Positions 49,492 to 60,490 of a stretch of DNA of 64,000 nt are shown in pieces. The stretch spans positions 7,249 to 71,248 of the forward strand of contig BCGQ01000004.1 of NCBI GenBank assembly GCA_001599355.1. Direction: 5' to 3'. Every line of letters begins with the position of its first letter. Position 1 is the first letter of the stretch. Origin of the DNA: Nakazawaea peltata. Taxonomy: Eukaryota; Ascomycota; Pichiomycetes; Alaninales; Pachysolenaceae. The notes beneath the pieces were generated by a model. That model was not told where the DNA came from. It searched no databases and saw nothing but the letters and a program-made list of their open reading frames with translations. The position numbers and the translations under genes were made by a program.

Positions 49492-52400
49492 TTAGAATTC
49501 GTCATCAGAAGAGACGTAGGCATCACCTAATTCCTTCTTCTTCTTCATTCTTTCCTTCTTCTTCTTTCTCAACTCGGCAGAAGATAACTTGGCCTTCTTA
49601 GCCTTAGTAACAATCTTGTTACCCATGGCATCGAATTTGTCACCTTCTTCCTCCTTCTTGGACAATCTTGGACCAGTACCTTGACCGGCAACCCAGTTGT
49701 GACCAGATGGAACCATTTGACCGTTGTTGACGGTCCAGACTTCCTCGGTCAAGTCCTTGGTGAACTCAGAAGAGTGAGTAATGATGATAACACCACCCTC
49801 GAAAGCCTTCAAAGCCTTGGACAAGGCTCCCAAGGAGTCTCTGTCCAAATAGTTAGTTGGCTCATCCAAGACGATCAAGTGAGGTCTTTGCCAGGTACAA
49901 GCAGCCAAGACCAACTTAACCTTTTGACCACCAGACAAACCTCTGATATGAGCGTGGGAAACCAACTCGGTGTCCAAACCTAACATGGCACAGTGCAGTT
50001 CGATTTCCTTTCTAACCAATGGTCTGAATTGACCAGAAGCCAAGGCTTCCTTCATATCAACTTCGGCAACCATCTTGGAGTGGGTCTCAACCAACTCACC
50101 TCTTGGTAACCAGGTGTTGTCGGCAGACATCATGTTGATCCATCTCTCGTTCTTCATACCAATGTTCTCACCTAATTGCCATTCAATCTCGTACTCGTAA
50201 GAGTTCTTGAACTTTCTTCTGGCAATAATGTTCTTAATACGTCTTGGGGTACCTTCAACCTTGAAGATCTTCTTCATGTTCTCCTCATCGTTCTCGTTGA
50301 TTTGTCTAGAAGCTCTGTCCATGGTTTCTCTGTCCTCACCGGTTTGGAATCTCCATTGGATATATTCGGATGGAGTCTTGTCCAAGTGGGAGTCGATGTG
50401 GGCGAAAGCGTGTTGCTTAATGTAGGCAATTCTACAGTTCTCGTGAGTGTAAACTTCACCCTCGGTTGGCAACAATTCACCGGTCAAAACGTTAATCAAA
50501 GTGGACTTACCAGCACCGTTTGGACCAATGACGGCAATTCTCGAAGACAAGGAACATTGGAAGTTAACGTTAGAAACTTGTGGCTTGGTGGTACCTGGGT
50601 ATTGGAAGGTCATGTTGGAAACCTTGACAATAGCCTTTTGCTTGGTCTTAACACCTTCCAAGAAACCTGGTTCTGGGAATCTGAACTCCAAGTCAGAGTT
50701 TCCGATTTCCTCGTAAGCCTTAGCAGCTGGAACCTTCTTGATGAACTCAGAAAGGTTACCCTTGTACTTTCTCAATTTGTAACCCTCGTAGTGGATAATG
50801 TATTGACAAACATTGTCCAAGAATCCAGAGTCGTGGGAAACGATAATGGAAGAAATACCACAGGTGTTCAAGTAGTTGACTAACCAAGCAACGTTGACGG
50901 TATCCAAATGGTTAGTTGGCTCATCCAACAACAAAATGTCGGCGTTTCTTAAGACGGCTCTAGCCAAGGCCAATTTCATCTTCCAACCACCGGACAAGGA
51001 GAAGATAGACATCTTAATCATCTCTTCGGTGAACATGAACTCTCTCAACTTTTGTTCAATCTCTTCTCTGGTAGATTCTGGGTTGGTCTCCAAAACGAAG
51101 TCAACGACAGACATATCGGCAGAAGCAGAGTCGATATCGTGCTCGACGTAAACGGTTCTACATTCCTCTGGGGTTGGGAAACCGTCAACTTGACCGTTAG
51201 CAATGGCCTTCATCAAGGTGGACTTACCAGCACCGTTTGGACCACACAAACCGTATCTTCTACCTCTCTTCAATCTCAATTGGGTCTTGTTCAACAAGAT
51301 CTTAGCACCGTAAGCCAAAGAGAACTCACAGTTACACAAGTCTTCACCTTCATCGTCCTCATCTTCGAAAGATGGACCAACTGGGATGTTGTCGACAGAG
51401 GTCTTTCTGAAGTCCTCCAACAACAGCTTCAGTTCCTTCTCGTGCAAGAAGATGGTCAAGAATGGCAAGATGTTTTGTAACCAAGATTGTGGGTCGATAA
51501 TTCTCTCGTCAATCAAGTCACCGGCAATAGCGGCAATGTAGGACTTGACAACGTTGAATTTGGCATCGACTTCGAACTTACCGTCCTTCAACAACTTGTT
51601 CAAAATGTCCAAGTTGACTTGAACGTCACCAGCGGTGGACATTTCTGGGATGGTGTCATCTTCTGGAACCAAACCAACTCTCTTCAAAGTGTTCAAACCT
51701 CTGATGGTAACCTCACGGGCTTCTGGGTCGGCAATGTTAGCAACGTTGTGCTTCAAAGCTGGCAACAATTTACTCAAGAATGGAGCAACGACTTGTGGGT
51801 CATCGACCAACTTACACATGTTGTCGATAATAACGGCAGACTTTCTCTTGATGGCAGTCTCTCTCTCGACCAAACCTCTGGACAACAATGGAACCATGAT
51901 GGACAAAGTAGAGATGGTGACTTCGGCAACGAAAGTGGTGGCACCCAAGGTGTGAACGGTGGATGGAACCTTGTTTGGATCAGCGATAGACTCGATCAAC
52001 TTTGGCAAGAATGGCTTAACATCCTTGTTCTCAACGGTCTCAGAACACTTGGTCATGGTGGCAGTAGCAGCCTCCTTAACCTCAACCTTGGTGTCCCACA
52101 TCTCCTCAGACAAGATTGGGATCAACTCAGGCATACGCAAAGAAACTTGGTCCTTGGCGGTGTCGACCAATTGGGCAATAGCGTCCAAAATGGCAATCTT
52201 TTCTTGCCATTTGTTGGTGTTCTTCAAGTTCTCCAACAACAAAGCCAAGAAGATCTTGATAGAAGATGGGGTGATAGCAGCGGCAATTTGCTTCAACAGC
52301 TTCAGAGCAGTCTCTCTAACTTCCTTGTCCTTCTCACCAGCCTTGGTGGCAACCTCTGGGGTCAAGTCAACAACGTATGGCTCAACAGATGGACTCAAAC

Positions 52401-52638
52401 CGTTGGTAGAAGCAATGTGGGAAACAGCCTCCAAAGCGTTAAGAGCGCTCTTCTTGTTCTTAACTTGGTCCTTCAATTGCTTGAAAAATTCTTGTGGAAC
52501 ATCATGCTCAATGATGTTACCGTTCAAGAATGAGGAAACGTTGGCAGCGGCGCCATCACGCTCCTCCAGGGTCAGGATGGCCAACTTGCCGAATAATTCA
52601 CTGAGAACCTCGGTAGAGTTAATCTTCTCGGATGCCAT
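49492..52638 (-). CDS. YEF3: Translation elongation factor 3
   Basis: The protein has 1048 residues from ATG 52638 (S. cerevisiae Yef3 1044). N-terminal HEAT repeats (about 1-320), two ABC cassettes with GPNGAGKST at about residues 468 and 700, LSGG signatures, a chromodomain insert (about 800-870), and a Lys-rich tail ([14 protein letters not shown]). It is a fungal-specific ATPase for E-site tRNA release. Codons are extremely biased, mostly TTG for Leu and GCC/GCT for Ala, with few CTG, as expected for a highly expressed gene. Confidence 0.98.
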   Translation of the reverse strand: MASEKINSTEVLSELFGKLAILTLEERDGAAANVSSFLNGNIIEHDVPQEFFKQLKDQVKNKKSALNALEAVSHIASTNGLSPSVEPYVVDLTPEVATKAGEKDKEVRETALKLLKQIAAAITPSSIKIFLALLLENLKNTNKWQEKIAILDAIAQLVDTAKDQVSLRMPELIPILSEEMWDTKVEVKEAATATMTKCSETVENKDVKPFLPKLIESIADPNKVPSTVHTLGATTFVAEVTISTLSIMVPLLSRGLVERETAIKRKSAVIIDNMCKLVDDPQVVAPFLSKLLPALKHNVANIADPEAREVTIRGLNTLKRVGLVPEDDTIPEMSTAGDVQVNLDILNKLLKDGKFEVDAKFNVVKSYIAAIAGDLIDERIIDPQSWLQNILPFLTIFLHEKELKLLLEDFRKTSVDNIPVGPSFEDEDDEGEDLCNCEFSLAYGAKILLNKTQLRLKRGRRYGLCGPNGAGKSTLMKAIANGQVDGFPTPEECRTVYVEHDIDSASADMSVVDFVLETNPESTREEIEQKLREFMFTEEMIKMSIFSLSGGWKMKLALARAVLRNADILLLDEPTNHLDTVNVAWLVNYLNTCGISSIIVSHDSGFLDNVCQYIIHYEGYKLRKYKGNLSEFIKKVPAAKAYEEIGNSDLEFRFPEPGFLEGVKTKQKAIVKVSNMTFQYPGTTKPQVSNVNFQCSLSSRIAVIGPNGAGKSTLINVLTGELLPTEGEVYTHENCRIAYIKQHAFAHIDSHLDKTPSEYIQWRFQTGEDRETMDRASRQINENDEENMKKIFKVEGTPRRIKNIIARRKFKNSYEYEIEWQLGENIGMKNERWINMMSADNTWLPRGELVETHSKMVAEVDMKEALASGQFRPLVRKEIELHCAMLGLDTELVSHAHIRGLSGGQKVKLVLAACTWQRPHLIVLDEPTNYLDRDSLGALSKALKAFEGGVIIITHSSEFTKDLTEEVWTVNNGQMVPSGHNWVAGQGTGPRLSKKEEEGDKFDAMGNKIVTKAKKAKLSSAELRKKKKERMKKKKELGDAYVSSDDEF

Positions 52639-53831
52639 GATTTCTAGTACACTATAATATTCGTCAAGGCAAATCTAACTTCAAACTTTTTAATAAAAGA
52701 AAACTGGCGGGCGGTTTTTTTTTTTTATAAATGAAAATTTTTTCACCAGGAGGGAAAAATTCACCAGGAGGAAAAAATTTTTATTTTTTCTTTTTTTTGA
52801 TTGTGATGAGGGCAGGGGCAGATAGGGGCAGATAGGGGAGGGTAGAGTATGGGAAGAATATGGGAAGAATATGGGGGTATATTGGACAATGCTAGTGATT
52901 GCTTCGGTTCTAGATCATCCAGATCGTTGTTCTTGTTATAACTCTCTATGATTCAATGCCTCTATATCACTTTCCACAATTCTTATTCCTATCACTTCCC
53001 CTATTGCTGTCTCGTCTTACTTTCCATTCCTGCCCTTCAACTAGTCCTGCCCTTGCCTAAATATTTCCTTTCGATGAGTCGTGTAACTTATACCAAATTA
53101 CATCTATAATCTACAGGGTCTAATTACATAGTAATAAGTAAGTAGTAGCGTTCATGGATAAACTACTGTAAACAGATCAGGTTCCTCTCCATCACTTCAT
53201 TCTGTTACTTTCTCTATCAATTGATCTGTTATTCTTATTTAGTTCATTAATTCCTACCCACTTCTTAACACAGATCTAAATTATAAACTTTACTTCCGTT
53301 TTGAGAAATTTTACTCTGTAGAATTCTTTTCTACATTTTTACTCTTCTAAATTGATTGATCTGTAGATTAATGGTACTGAGAACTCTATTCAGCCAATCC
53401 TCTTTCTTCTCATTCAATTGTCTGCTGTTCTCTTTTCTCGTCCCACCACATCTCGCTTTGTATCGGTCTCGCCCTCAGCCTATCTCTCTCCCATCCCCTT
53501 CTTTGCTCTGCCCCGGGTAACCCTTACAAATCCATCTAAGCGAGAACATTCACTCTAATAAAATTTCAGCTACATCTGTCAAAATCATCAATATCCAACT
53601 CTTCAACTCATGATCTTTAAAGTTTTCATCTCTTCCGATCCCAACTCAATCCAACACTCTCTATCTAACCTCACACTAATCTCACCCTAATCTCATCCTC
53701 ATCCCCATTGACACGTGTCGCCTATATACCCCTCTTAGTATTTGCGCAACAATAACCGGGTAATCATTACCCAAACTGGAGTCATCGCATAACGTTAACA
53801 CTCGATTTTTCTCATTTAATCAAGTAGTTAA
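52639..53831. promoter_or_regulatory. YEF3 upstream region with small tandem repeats
   Basis: TTCACCAGGAGG(G)AAAAA is repeated twice near 52741-52778, and GGGGCAGATA and GGGAAGAATAT units repeat at 52813-52875. The rest is AT-rich without a recognisable gene up to the tRNA. Confidence 0.6.
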
Positions 53832-53903
53832 GGTTGTGTAGTGTAGTGGTTATCACCCCTGATTCTGATTCAGGCAACCCCAGTTCGAATCCGGGCACGA
53901 CCT
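53832..53903 (+). tRNA. tRNA-Gln (anticodon CUG)
   Basis: A 72-nt intronless cloverleaf: acceptor GGTTGTG/CACGACC with discriminator T, anticodon stem CCTGA/TCAGG around the loop TTCTGAT (anticodon CTG, reading CAG), T loop TTCGAAT. The D arm GTGTAGTGGTTATCAC is typical of yeast tRNA-Gln. TTTTT at 53912-53916 is the Pol III terminator. It reads CAG and is not the tRNA that decodes CUG. Confidence 0.96.
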
Positions 53904-54118
53904 TTGGCTTATTTTTAATTTTTTTCTTCAAAAAAAGGGCAGATAAAGAGGGAGAGCAGGGTCTGGACAGAGTCTGGACAGTCTGGAGCACACATTTGTG
54001 CATACGGTGAAGAAGCTGAAAAGCAGATAAACAAAGTAGGAGAGCTTTGAACTTCTCCTCCACTTCTTTTACTCCACAAACTATCCACTATAAATAATCC
54101 AGTCTTATTTTGGTATTT

Positions 54119-55084
54119 CTATATAGGATTGTTTCTAAACAAATAACTAATACTCTCACCATTGTGCAATCTTCTAATACTCTCCAGTAATACTCCAGAG
54201 ATATCAATAGAATCCAATTTAGGACACTTCAGCAGCTTTTCTTCGAAAGGAACAGTGTTTGTGCAAACAACTCTATCCAATTTAGAGTTATTGATATTCT
54301 CAATCAGTTTACCACTTAAAACACCATGAGTTACAATCAGAATAACACCTTTAGCACCATTCTCCAACAATATTTCCAGCAGCTTCAGTAAAGTTCCACA
54401 AGTATCAGCCATATCATCAACAATAATACAGATCTTATCGGTAACATCACCAACAAGTACCATCTTACTGACTTCATTCAGTCTAGCACGTTCCTTATGA
54501 ATAAGGGCGAAATTCAAATCCAATCTGTCCAGCAAACCCAGAGCACGTTTCAGCCCACCTGCATCAGGAGAGATGATGATACAGTCTTGCTTATAATTCA
54601 AGTTCTCTTTGATATAACGAACAACACTTGGTTCCAGGTATAAGTTATCTACTGGGACATCGAAGAAACCTTGGATTTGAGACAGATGTAAATCCATAGT
54701 GATCACATGATCACATCCCGCAGTGGTCAACATATCAGCCATCAATTTCAGAGTAATAGGAGCACGAGATTTATCCTTACGATCTTGTCTCAGGTATGGG
54801 AAGTTAGGTAATACCAGGGTGATACGTCTCAGCGACAGGGTTTTACAAGCATTGATCATAATCAACAACTCCAAAACACGGTCATTCACAATACCAGACC
54901 CGATCTGTTGAATGATATAGATATCTTCATCTCTAATACTCTCTCCTATACTGAAGGAGACTTCTTTATTGGAGTCTCTTTTCAATTCAGTATGACATAA
55001 CTTGATTCCCAACCTACTGGAAACCAACTCCAGTAATCCGGTATGGGTATCACCAGTCAATAATTTGATAGAGTTAGTTGACAT
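54119..55084 (-). CDS. PRS4: Ribose-phosphate pyrophosphokinase (Prs2/Prs4 type)
   Basis: The protein has 321 residues from ATG 55084. It makes PRPP for nucleotide, His and Trp synthesis. It aligns almost without gaps to S. cerevisiae Prs2/Prs4: EVSFSIGESIRDEDIYIIQQ, NFPYxRQDRKDKSRAP, MLTTAGCDHVITMDLH, and the PRPP loop VDDMADTCGT. Nearly every standard-code mismatch to Prs2/Prs4 is Leu for Ala at a CTG: PYxRQD (54791), MDLHxSQI (54683), DNLYxEPS, PDAGGxKRA, GTLxK. This makes it the clearest single-gene demonstration of CUG=Ala. Prs2 versus Prs4 cannot be decided. Confidence 0.95.
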   Translation of the reverse strand: MSTNSIKLLTGDTHTGLLELVSSRLGIKLCHTELKRDSNKEVSFSIGESIRDEDIYIIQQIGSGIVNDRVLELLIMINACKTLSLRRITLVLPNFPYLRQDRKDKSRAPITLKLMADMLTTAGCDHVITMDLHLSQIQGFFDVPVDNLYLEPSVVRYIKENLNYKQDCIIISPDAGGLKRALGLLDRLDLNFALIHKERARLNEVSKMVLVGDVTDKICIIVDDMADTCGTLLKLLEILLENGAKGVILIVTHGVLSGKLIENINNSKLDRVVCTNTVPFEEKLLKCPKLDSIDISGVLLESIRRLHNGESISYLFRNNPI

Positions 55085-55736
55085 TATGGTTTATGTATGA
55101 ACAGTTGGCAGCTGAGAGACAACTGACCACTAACGTTAAGCGCCGAGTTTGGCTCTTTAAGTATAAAATTTTTTCTGTAGCAAAATTTTCTTAGTTAGCG
55201 AAAGAGTAGGGGGAAGGGAAGGGGCAGGAAAAGAGAGGGCAGAATGAGAAGAGGGAGAAGGAAAGGAAGGGATAGAGGAAGGGGAGGAGAAGAGGTAGAG
55301 GAAGTGCAAGGGCAGTGCAAGGCAAGGGCCGGTAGACAAGGAGACATCAAGTGAATCTGAAGTCAATCAGAGTTGAGCAGAAGAGGTTGAGAGAAAATTG
55401 TCTGATTATTGTCTGGTGAACGTTGTCCGGTTATTCTTGTGTGTCCTTCGATCTGCCCTTCCTCTATTTGCCTTTACCACGAGCTCAATCCCGTCGAATC
55501 TCATCGCTTAATCTGAGCAGAGCTAAAGCAAATCCTGACTCCCGGTGTGAGCAGACGGAGATCCAAACTGGGGCTGTCTACATCCAAATAGGGGCTGTCT
55601 ACAACTGGGGCTGTCTACAACTCGGGCTATACAAAACCCACGCTCACCCAAATAGGGGCGCTCCTTCTGCCTAATTAAATTCCACACATTAACCGCCATA
55701 CAAATCCCATCCAACCACTCCATCCACCAAATCACA
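55085..55736. other. Intergenic with polypurine tract and GGGGCTGTCTACA repeats
   Basis: 55200-55320 is an almost pure G/A strand. At 55569-55630 GGGGCTGTCTACA recurs three times, followed by decayed copies. An A4T6 and A4T4 pair near 55167-55190 lies upstream of the PRS gene. Confidence 0.7.
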
Positions 55737-56201
55737 ATGGGTATCAGATATATCGTCTTATTATCCAGACAAGGCAAAGTAAGACTCTCCAAATGGTACA
55801 CAGCCGTACCTCAAAAAGAACGTACAAAGATCATCCGTGAATTGACCCTGGTGATCTTGTCAAGAAGACTGAAAATGTGTAACGTGTTAGAATACAGAGA
55901 TTCCAAGTTGATCTACAGGAGGTATCTGTCGTTATTTTTCATTGCTGGTATCGAGCAGGACGACAATGAGTTGTTACTGTTAGAGATTATTCACAGATAC
56001 GTTGAGCAAATGGATAAAAGTTATGGTAGTGTTTGTGAGTTGGATATTATTTATGACTTTGAGAGAGCATTGAGTATTTTAGATCAATTGGTGATCAATG
56101 GAGAGATTTATGAGAGTAGTAGGACGGCGGTATTGGATCTGATTCTGCAACATCATAGATTGGAAACACCATTTTCAGAAGTAGAGGATGTTATAGGTTG
56201 A
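55737..56201 (+). CDS. APS1: AP-1 clathrin adaptor sigma subunit
   Basis: The protein has 154 residues from ATG 55737 (S. cerevisiae Aps1 156). Sigma-adaptin blocks: IVLLSRQGKVRLSKWYT, KMCNVLEYRDSKLIYRRY, NELLLLEIIHRYVE and GSVCELDIIYDFERA. It acts at the trans-Golgi and endosomes. CTG at 55926 lies in RY-x-SLFF, where sigma adaptins have RYASLYF. Confidence 0.95.
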   Translation: MGIRYIVLLSRQGKVRLSKWYTAVPQKERTKIIRELTLVILSRRLKMCNVLEYRDSKLIYRRYLSLFFIAGIEQDDNELLLLEIIHRYVEQMDKSYGSVCELDIIYDFERALSILDQLVINGEIYESSRTAVLDLILQHHRLETPFSEVEDVIG

Positions 56202-56254
56202 ATATATATATATAATGAATAGTTTATAAGAAAGCAAGTGTATTAAACAGTAGT

Positions 56255-56995
56255 CTATTTAGAAGAATTCTCTATATAGTCCTCAATCTTGGCCTCTCCA
56301 GAGACAACAGCCTTGATACGGGTCAAGATGTCTTCGAAAGAGTCAAATTGAGTGTATGGGATACCTTCTCTTTCACAGAAACGGATCAATTTCTTACCAC
56401 GTTTAGCAAATAAGAGATCGGATTCACGAGCCAGACTCAAATCAGAGACTCCGTCACCACAGTAGAACATAATTGGTCTCTGTCCAGCAGGTAAAGTACG
56501 GTAAGGCTTTAAAGAACGAGATTTATCATGGCCAAAACCACTGTCCTCATGTAAGTATTGGATTTCCCAAGCCCCAGTTTTAGGATCGACTTCAACACCA
56601 TTAGCAATGATCTTGATATTCAGCATCTCCTTCTCACCAAGCAACTTCTTCAACAACAGCTCGATGACTGGAACCATTCCACTGCTTACAACGACGACTG
56701 GGATGTCATTCTCGGTACACCATTTGTGCAGTTCCTTGAATCCAGGGTCCAACTGAATGTGATCACATAAGTATTGGACACACTCGTCAAAAGGATGCTT
56801 GATCGAACGTAACATGATACGGAACCCGTCTCTGAAATTCAACTCTCCATTGAAGATTTTATCGTCGATAACGAGACGTTCTTTCTCACCGAACCCAAGG
56901 TGCTCGGTCATATAATCATTGGAGTCTTGTAAAGTGATAGTACCGTCGAAATCACTGAAGAGGATCAGCTTGGCGTCTTTGAATTCTTCTGTCAT
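56255..56995 (-). CDS. PYP1: HAD phosphatase, Pyp1/YNL010W type
   Basis: The protein has 246 residues from ATG 56995. HAD motif I is FSDFDGTIT, motif II VVVVSSG, motif III/IV CGDGVSDLS. ARESDLLFAKRG and the FDSFEDILTRI end match S. cerevisiae YNL010W (Pyp1, a polyol/sugar phosphatase). CTG at 56432-56434 lies in DLS-x-ARE, where S. cerevisiae has Ala. In S. cerevisiae it is adjacent to YNL011C, also nearby here. Confidence 0.9.
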   Translation of the reverse strand: MTEEFKDAKLILFSDFDGTITLQDSNDYMTEHLGFGEKERLVIDDKIFNGELNFRDGFRIMLRSIKHPFDECVQYLCDHIQLDPGFKELHKWCTENDIPVVVVSSGMVPVIELLLKKLLGEKEMLNIKIIANGVEVDPKTGAWEIQYLHEDSGFGHDKSRSLKPYRTLPAGQRPIMFYCGDGVSDLSLARESDLLFAKRGKKLIRFCEREGIPYTQFDSFEDILTRIKAVVSGEAKIEDYIENSSK

Positions 56996-57336
56996 TATTG
57001 GCTATGTCTAATGTTGGTTATTTTGTACCACCTCTTGGTGTCCCAATCTGTAGTATTTTTCAGGTTCTCCCCGCCCGTTGGGCTGGAGTGCGTCTGCCCA
57101 CGCTCCAAGCTGGGAGCCTGCGTATTTGCCGGGGCGCTTAAGTCGATTAGGGAAAGGTCGTGGATGAAACTCAAATTTGTGTTATTTTTAGATATTGGCA
57201 TTTAATACACGACTATTTCACACTAGCTCTGATTTCTTCAGGAATTGATCTCATTGATCTTGTTGATCTGGTGCAATATTGAGGATACTTTGTGGTTCAT
57301 TACACTCGATAGTCTGACATCAGCCACTTCATCCAA
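56996..57336. other. PYP1/SSP120 divergent intergenic with GC-rich hairpin island
   Basis: 57065-57140 is strikingly GC-rich for this genome and can fold: GGAGTGCG pairs with CACGCTCC, enclosed by GGCT/AGCC. TAATACACGACTA at 57203-57215 is the exact reverse of a 13-bp motif in the RFA2 promoter. No homologous protein is seen. Confidence 0.5.
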
Positions 57337-57984
57337 ATGAAATTATCTTATTTCCTGTTTTTATCGGCAGTTTGTGCCGCCTCAGAAACCCATTTACGTG
57401 AGAAAATGCCTAAAGGTTTGACATGGGAAGAATGGCATATGCAAAGTGAGCATGGGATCACTGAAGGTGGAGTTGATGCCACCACATTCTTCACATTACA
57501 TGATTTCGGTAAGCTGGGAGCTTGGGAACCAAGTGATATCCTTGCTATGTACGGTTTACTGAGAGACGAAGTGGTAGGAGATGGAGACGGAATGGGCAAG
57601 CATGACAATAGTGAAGAGATCAGTAAAGATTTGAAAGAACAAGTAGTACTGCAGATTTTAAAGATGATGGACACAGATCATGATGGTATGGTACAATTGG
57701 AAGAATTTGTCCTGTTCAAAAAGGCCGGAAATAACTTACCTGATTTGGGTGTCGGAGTTGGTCACCATTTAAGCTTTGAGGAGGAATACGAGCAGCATCA
57801 TTGGAATAAATTCCATAAAGACCAAGACCCAGATATTAAGATCGTGCATAAAGAGGATATTGAGCATGAGATGTTGCATCATGATCACGAATTGGAACAT
57901 GGGGATGATGAGTTTGGCGTGACCGATTCTAAAATTATCAATCAAATTCAATTGCAATTCGTTCCAGCTAAGTATTTAAAGTAA
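57337..57984 (+). CDS. SSP120: Secretory-pathway EF-hand protein
   Basis: The protein has 215 residues from ATG 57337. A signal peptide (MKLSYFLFLSAVCAAS) is followed by WEEWHMQSEHGITE, a degenerate EF-hand region, a good EF-hand loop DTDHDGMVQLEEF, then HHWNKFHKDQDPDIKIVHKE and a His/Glu-rich stretch (EHEMLHHDHELEHGDDE). This order matches S. cerevisiae Ssp120, a nucleobindin-like protein of the early secretory pathway that partners cargo receptors Emp46/47. In S. cerevisiae SSP120 lies beside YEF3, and it is 5 kb from YEF3 here. Confidence 0.9.
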   Translation: MKLSYFLFLSAVCAASETHLREKMPKGLTWEEWHMQSEHGITEGGVDATTFFTLHDFGKLGAWEPSDILAMYGLLRDEVVGDGDGMGKHDNSEEISKDLKEQVVLQILKMMDTDHDGMVQLEEFVLFKKAGNNLPDLGVGVGHHLSFEEEYEQHHWNKFHKDQDPDIKIVHKEDIEHEMLHHDHELEHGDDEFGVTDSKIINQIQLQFVPAKYLK

Positions 57985-58003
57985 ATGGATGATCGATTTT
58001 ATT

Positions 58004-59443
58004 TTATTTATCTAAACTCAGAAGAACTTCTTCTAAGGCTGAAAGGTCGTAATGAGAGGGGTTACCTTGAGCAGCAGGAACCTCAATGAGCTTAATCTGT
58101 TTCTTTCGTAATATATCAAAATCTAATTCAATATTCAGATGACTTGGTAAATGGACCAAATGGGTTACATATTGGGACCAGTCCAACATATCTACGTAAT
58201 CTGGGTCTTCCAGTTGCCCTCTATGTAAACTGTACTCAAGAGATTTGACGATGAACCGTACAAATCCAGACAGGGTCAACGAATGGGTTTCTCTGTCATT
58301 AATTCCATTCAACAAGAGCACTTTATTCTTCGATTGGCCATTTGGCATCCCACTTAAGATCAGCTTACCAACTCCTTGTAAAATTAACACCGGGATAGTC
58401 GATGTCATTAAAGATCCGATACTATAAACGATACATGAGCTCTCACTGAGCAGCTTGAGAACCCTTGTGTGCAGAGAAGGAAAGATCTCTTCTCCATAAG
58501 GTGAGATATAGAAGATTCTCGATATAGGAGCTGCCAAAGGGATCTGGTCATCTTTACTGAAATGAAGGTTTGACTTCTTAAGGTCTGGATGAATGTATGA
58601 GGGAGTCAGATATTCCTCAGTTTCTTGATCGAGTTTATGGATGAGGAGATCATCATTGGAAATGGTCAGCCCCAAGGTTTGATTGGATACACCAGGTACA
58701 ATTGTGGGGCTGGTCATTGTCTTGACGATATCGGAAGAACTGAGACTCAGAACACTATTCAGAAGATCAACGACAGCGTTATTTCCCGGGCCCTCTTCGG
58801 GCAGGGGATGAGAAATTTGAGATTGTCCCGTTATGATGGTATTATCTTCGAGTAACGCACTGATATGGTATGTGAAGTTGGTGTTCAAGCAAGGTAATAC
58901 TTGAATTTGAGTAGGCACACGAGTTAATCTCAAGAATAATTCGATTGCACTATCAAGAGAACCACAAAACAACCGAGCCCCAGTTAAAAACAAGTTTCCT
59001 ACACTCAGCAACTCGAAACGGTAACTTGAAGCACCACGAGATCTCTTAAGAAGCTCCATATGGACATGAATTAAGAAACTTCTGAACATTTCTTTACAAC
59101 CAGGTTGAATCCCGTCCCAAAGTGGGCTAGTCCCATCGACAATTTGCCCCCATTCCCGTTGCAGCAGTTCACTACTAGCGGGCAAACGATGACTTAAGAG
59201 GTTTTTTATTCTGACGTTCTCGATATCTTCAGGATTATCTTCATCAGCAGGGATCAAACGAGTCAACCGGGATCTGATATCACCAACAGCGGGACCACTG
59301 AGTACCCTAATCAATTCCAGAGTAGACCCTCCATTGTCACTGACAGGTAAAATATAGGAGACTTGTTCGTCTTGACCCAATCTATTGAAGATGGGTACTA
59401 AAGCATTTGCCGCGGTTCCTCCGCTAATAACTGATAGTTTCAT
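58004..59443 (-). CDS. CofD/YvcK-like protein (YNL011C family)
   Basis: The protein has 479 residues from ATG 59443. It begins with a Rossmann-type SVISGGTAANALVP, then LPVSDNGGSTLELIRVLSGP and VGDIRSRLTRL, the nucleotide/metal-binding motifs of the CofD-like (UPF0052) family. S. cerevisiae YNL011C is its likely ortholog, of unknown function. The closeness to PYP1 is conserved, with SSP120 inserted between them here. Confidence 0.9.
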   Translation of the reverse strand: MKLSVISGGTAANALVPIFNRLGQDEQVSYILPVSDNGGSTLELIRVLSGPAVGDIRSRLTRLIPADEDNPEDIENVRIKNLLSHRLPASSELLQREWGQIVDGTSPLWDGIQPGCKEMFRSFLIHVHMELLKRSRGASSYRFELLSVGNLFLTGARLFCGSLDSAIELFLRLTRVPTQIQVLPCLNTNFTYHISALLEDNTIITGQSQISHPLPEEGPGNNAVVDLLNSVLSLSSSDIVKTMTSPTIVPGVSNQTLGLTISNDDLLIHKLDQETEEYLTPSYIHPDLKKSNLHFSKDDQIPLAAPISRIFYISPYGEEIFPSLHTRVLKLLSESSCIVYSIGSLMTSTIPVLILQGVGKLILSGMPNGQSKNKVLLLNGINDRETHSLTLSGFVRFIVKSLEYSLHRGQLEDPDYVDMLDWSQYVTHLVHLPSHLNIELDFDILRKKQIKLIEVPAAQGNPSHYDLSALEEVLLSLDK

Positions 59444-60490
59444 GGATAGTATGTAGATTGAGTAATGTAAGACTTGAGTAGCGATGAGTCACGATGAATA
59501 GCGATTGAATGAATGTGTGAGACTATGTATGTAACGATGTAAAGATGTAAAGATGTAGCGATGTAAGTAATGGAAAGAGAACAATAGAAAAGATGAGATT
59601 TTATGGAATCGAATTGGAGTAGAAAGGATGAGATTTATATGGAATTGAGCGAGTAGGAGAGAAAAAGAGTAGCAGTAGGAGTGTGTGGGAGATTCTGGGA
59701 GATTCTAGAGCTGTGGAGGTGACGATGGCGTGAGGTTGAAGTGTTTGGTGTACGTGGCCATTGACCCCGCGCTTAAGCATTACATCAAGGTACTATATAT
59801 AGAATTGAGTCATGCACGACTTGATGAGAATGGTCTTGGCATGATGAGTAAGCAGTAGCATGGTGGTAGTGCGGCAGTGCGGTAGTGCGGTATTAGCACA
59901 ATAAGAGGCTCAGGCTAAACGACGCGTAAATGCCAGCGCACTAAACGCTCTACTAAACGCACAAAACAAATCTCAGCAATACTATGTGCATTCTACGTCA
60001 GATCTATAAATTATGCGCAAAGGCCATAACTTCAATAGCAATTTATTAATATTATGACTTTGTCCTATATATGTGGTAGTGCGTGTCAAATTTTCCCAAT
60101 CTGGAAATATCCCGCTTTAACTTAAAGCTCCTGTTTCGGACCTCACTCTGCATATCCGGCCAAAGATCACTAGGAAAAAGATGAGATGATAGGAGAAAGA
60201 TATTAGGCGATATCTGAGGGATATGAGTCATGGAGTATGGAGATCACGTATGAAGTAAGTCAATTGGTCGTCCTGCTCAGACTATCCCACCCACTGTCCT
60301 TCCGTCTCCTCCCCTCCCCCTCTTCTTTCCTCCCCTCTCCTCTCCCCTCTGTTCCCCTTCTCTCCCCTCCACACCCCCATCTTTATCAACTGCGCACCAC
60401 TGAAAAATTTTCAATTAACCGCCATTTACTCATAAACCTACCACTAAACATAACCAACCTCCATACTATCCCCTCCATACAATCCCAACA
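59444..60490. promoter_or_regulatory. LYS2 upstream region with three Gcn4-type sites and RRPE
   Basis: TGAGTCA occurs at 59485-59491, 59806-59812 and 60224-60230, matching the Gcn4 site expected for lysine genes. TGAAAAATTTTCA at 60401-60413 is a palindromic RRPE 78 bp before the LYS2 ATG. GATGTAAA repeats occur near 59538-59570. I did not find a clear Lys14 site (TCC-N3-GGA). Confidence 0.7.

Noticed and set aside
53832-53903. A tRNA with anticodon CUG as the cause of the code change
   Set aside because: Its anticodon CUG reads CAG, and the body is tRNA-Gln. A CUG decoder would need anticodon CAG; none was found here.
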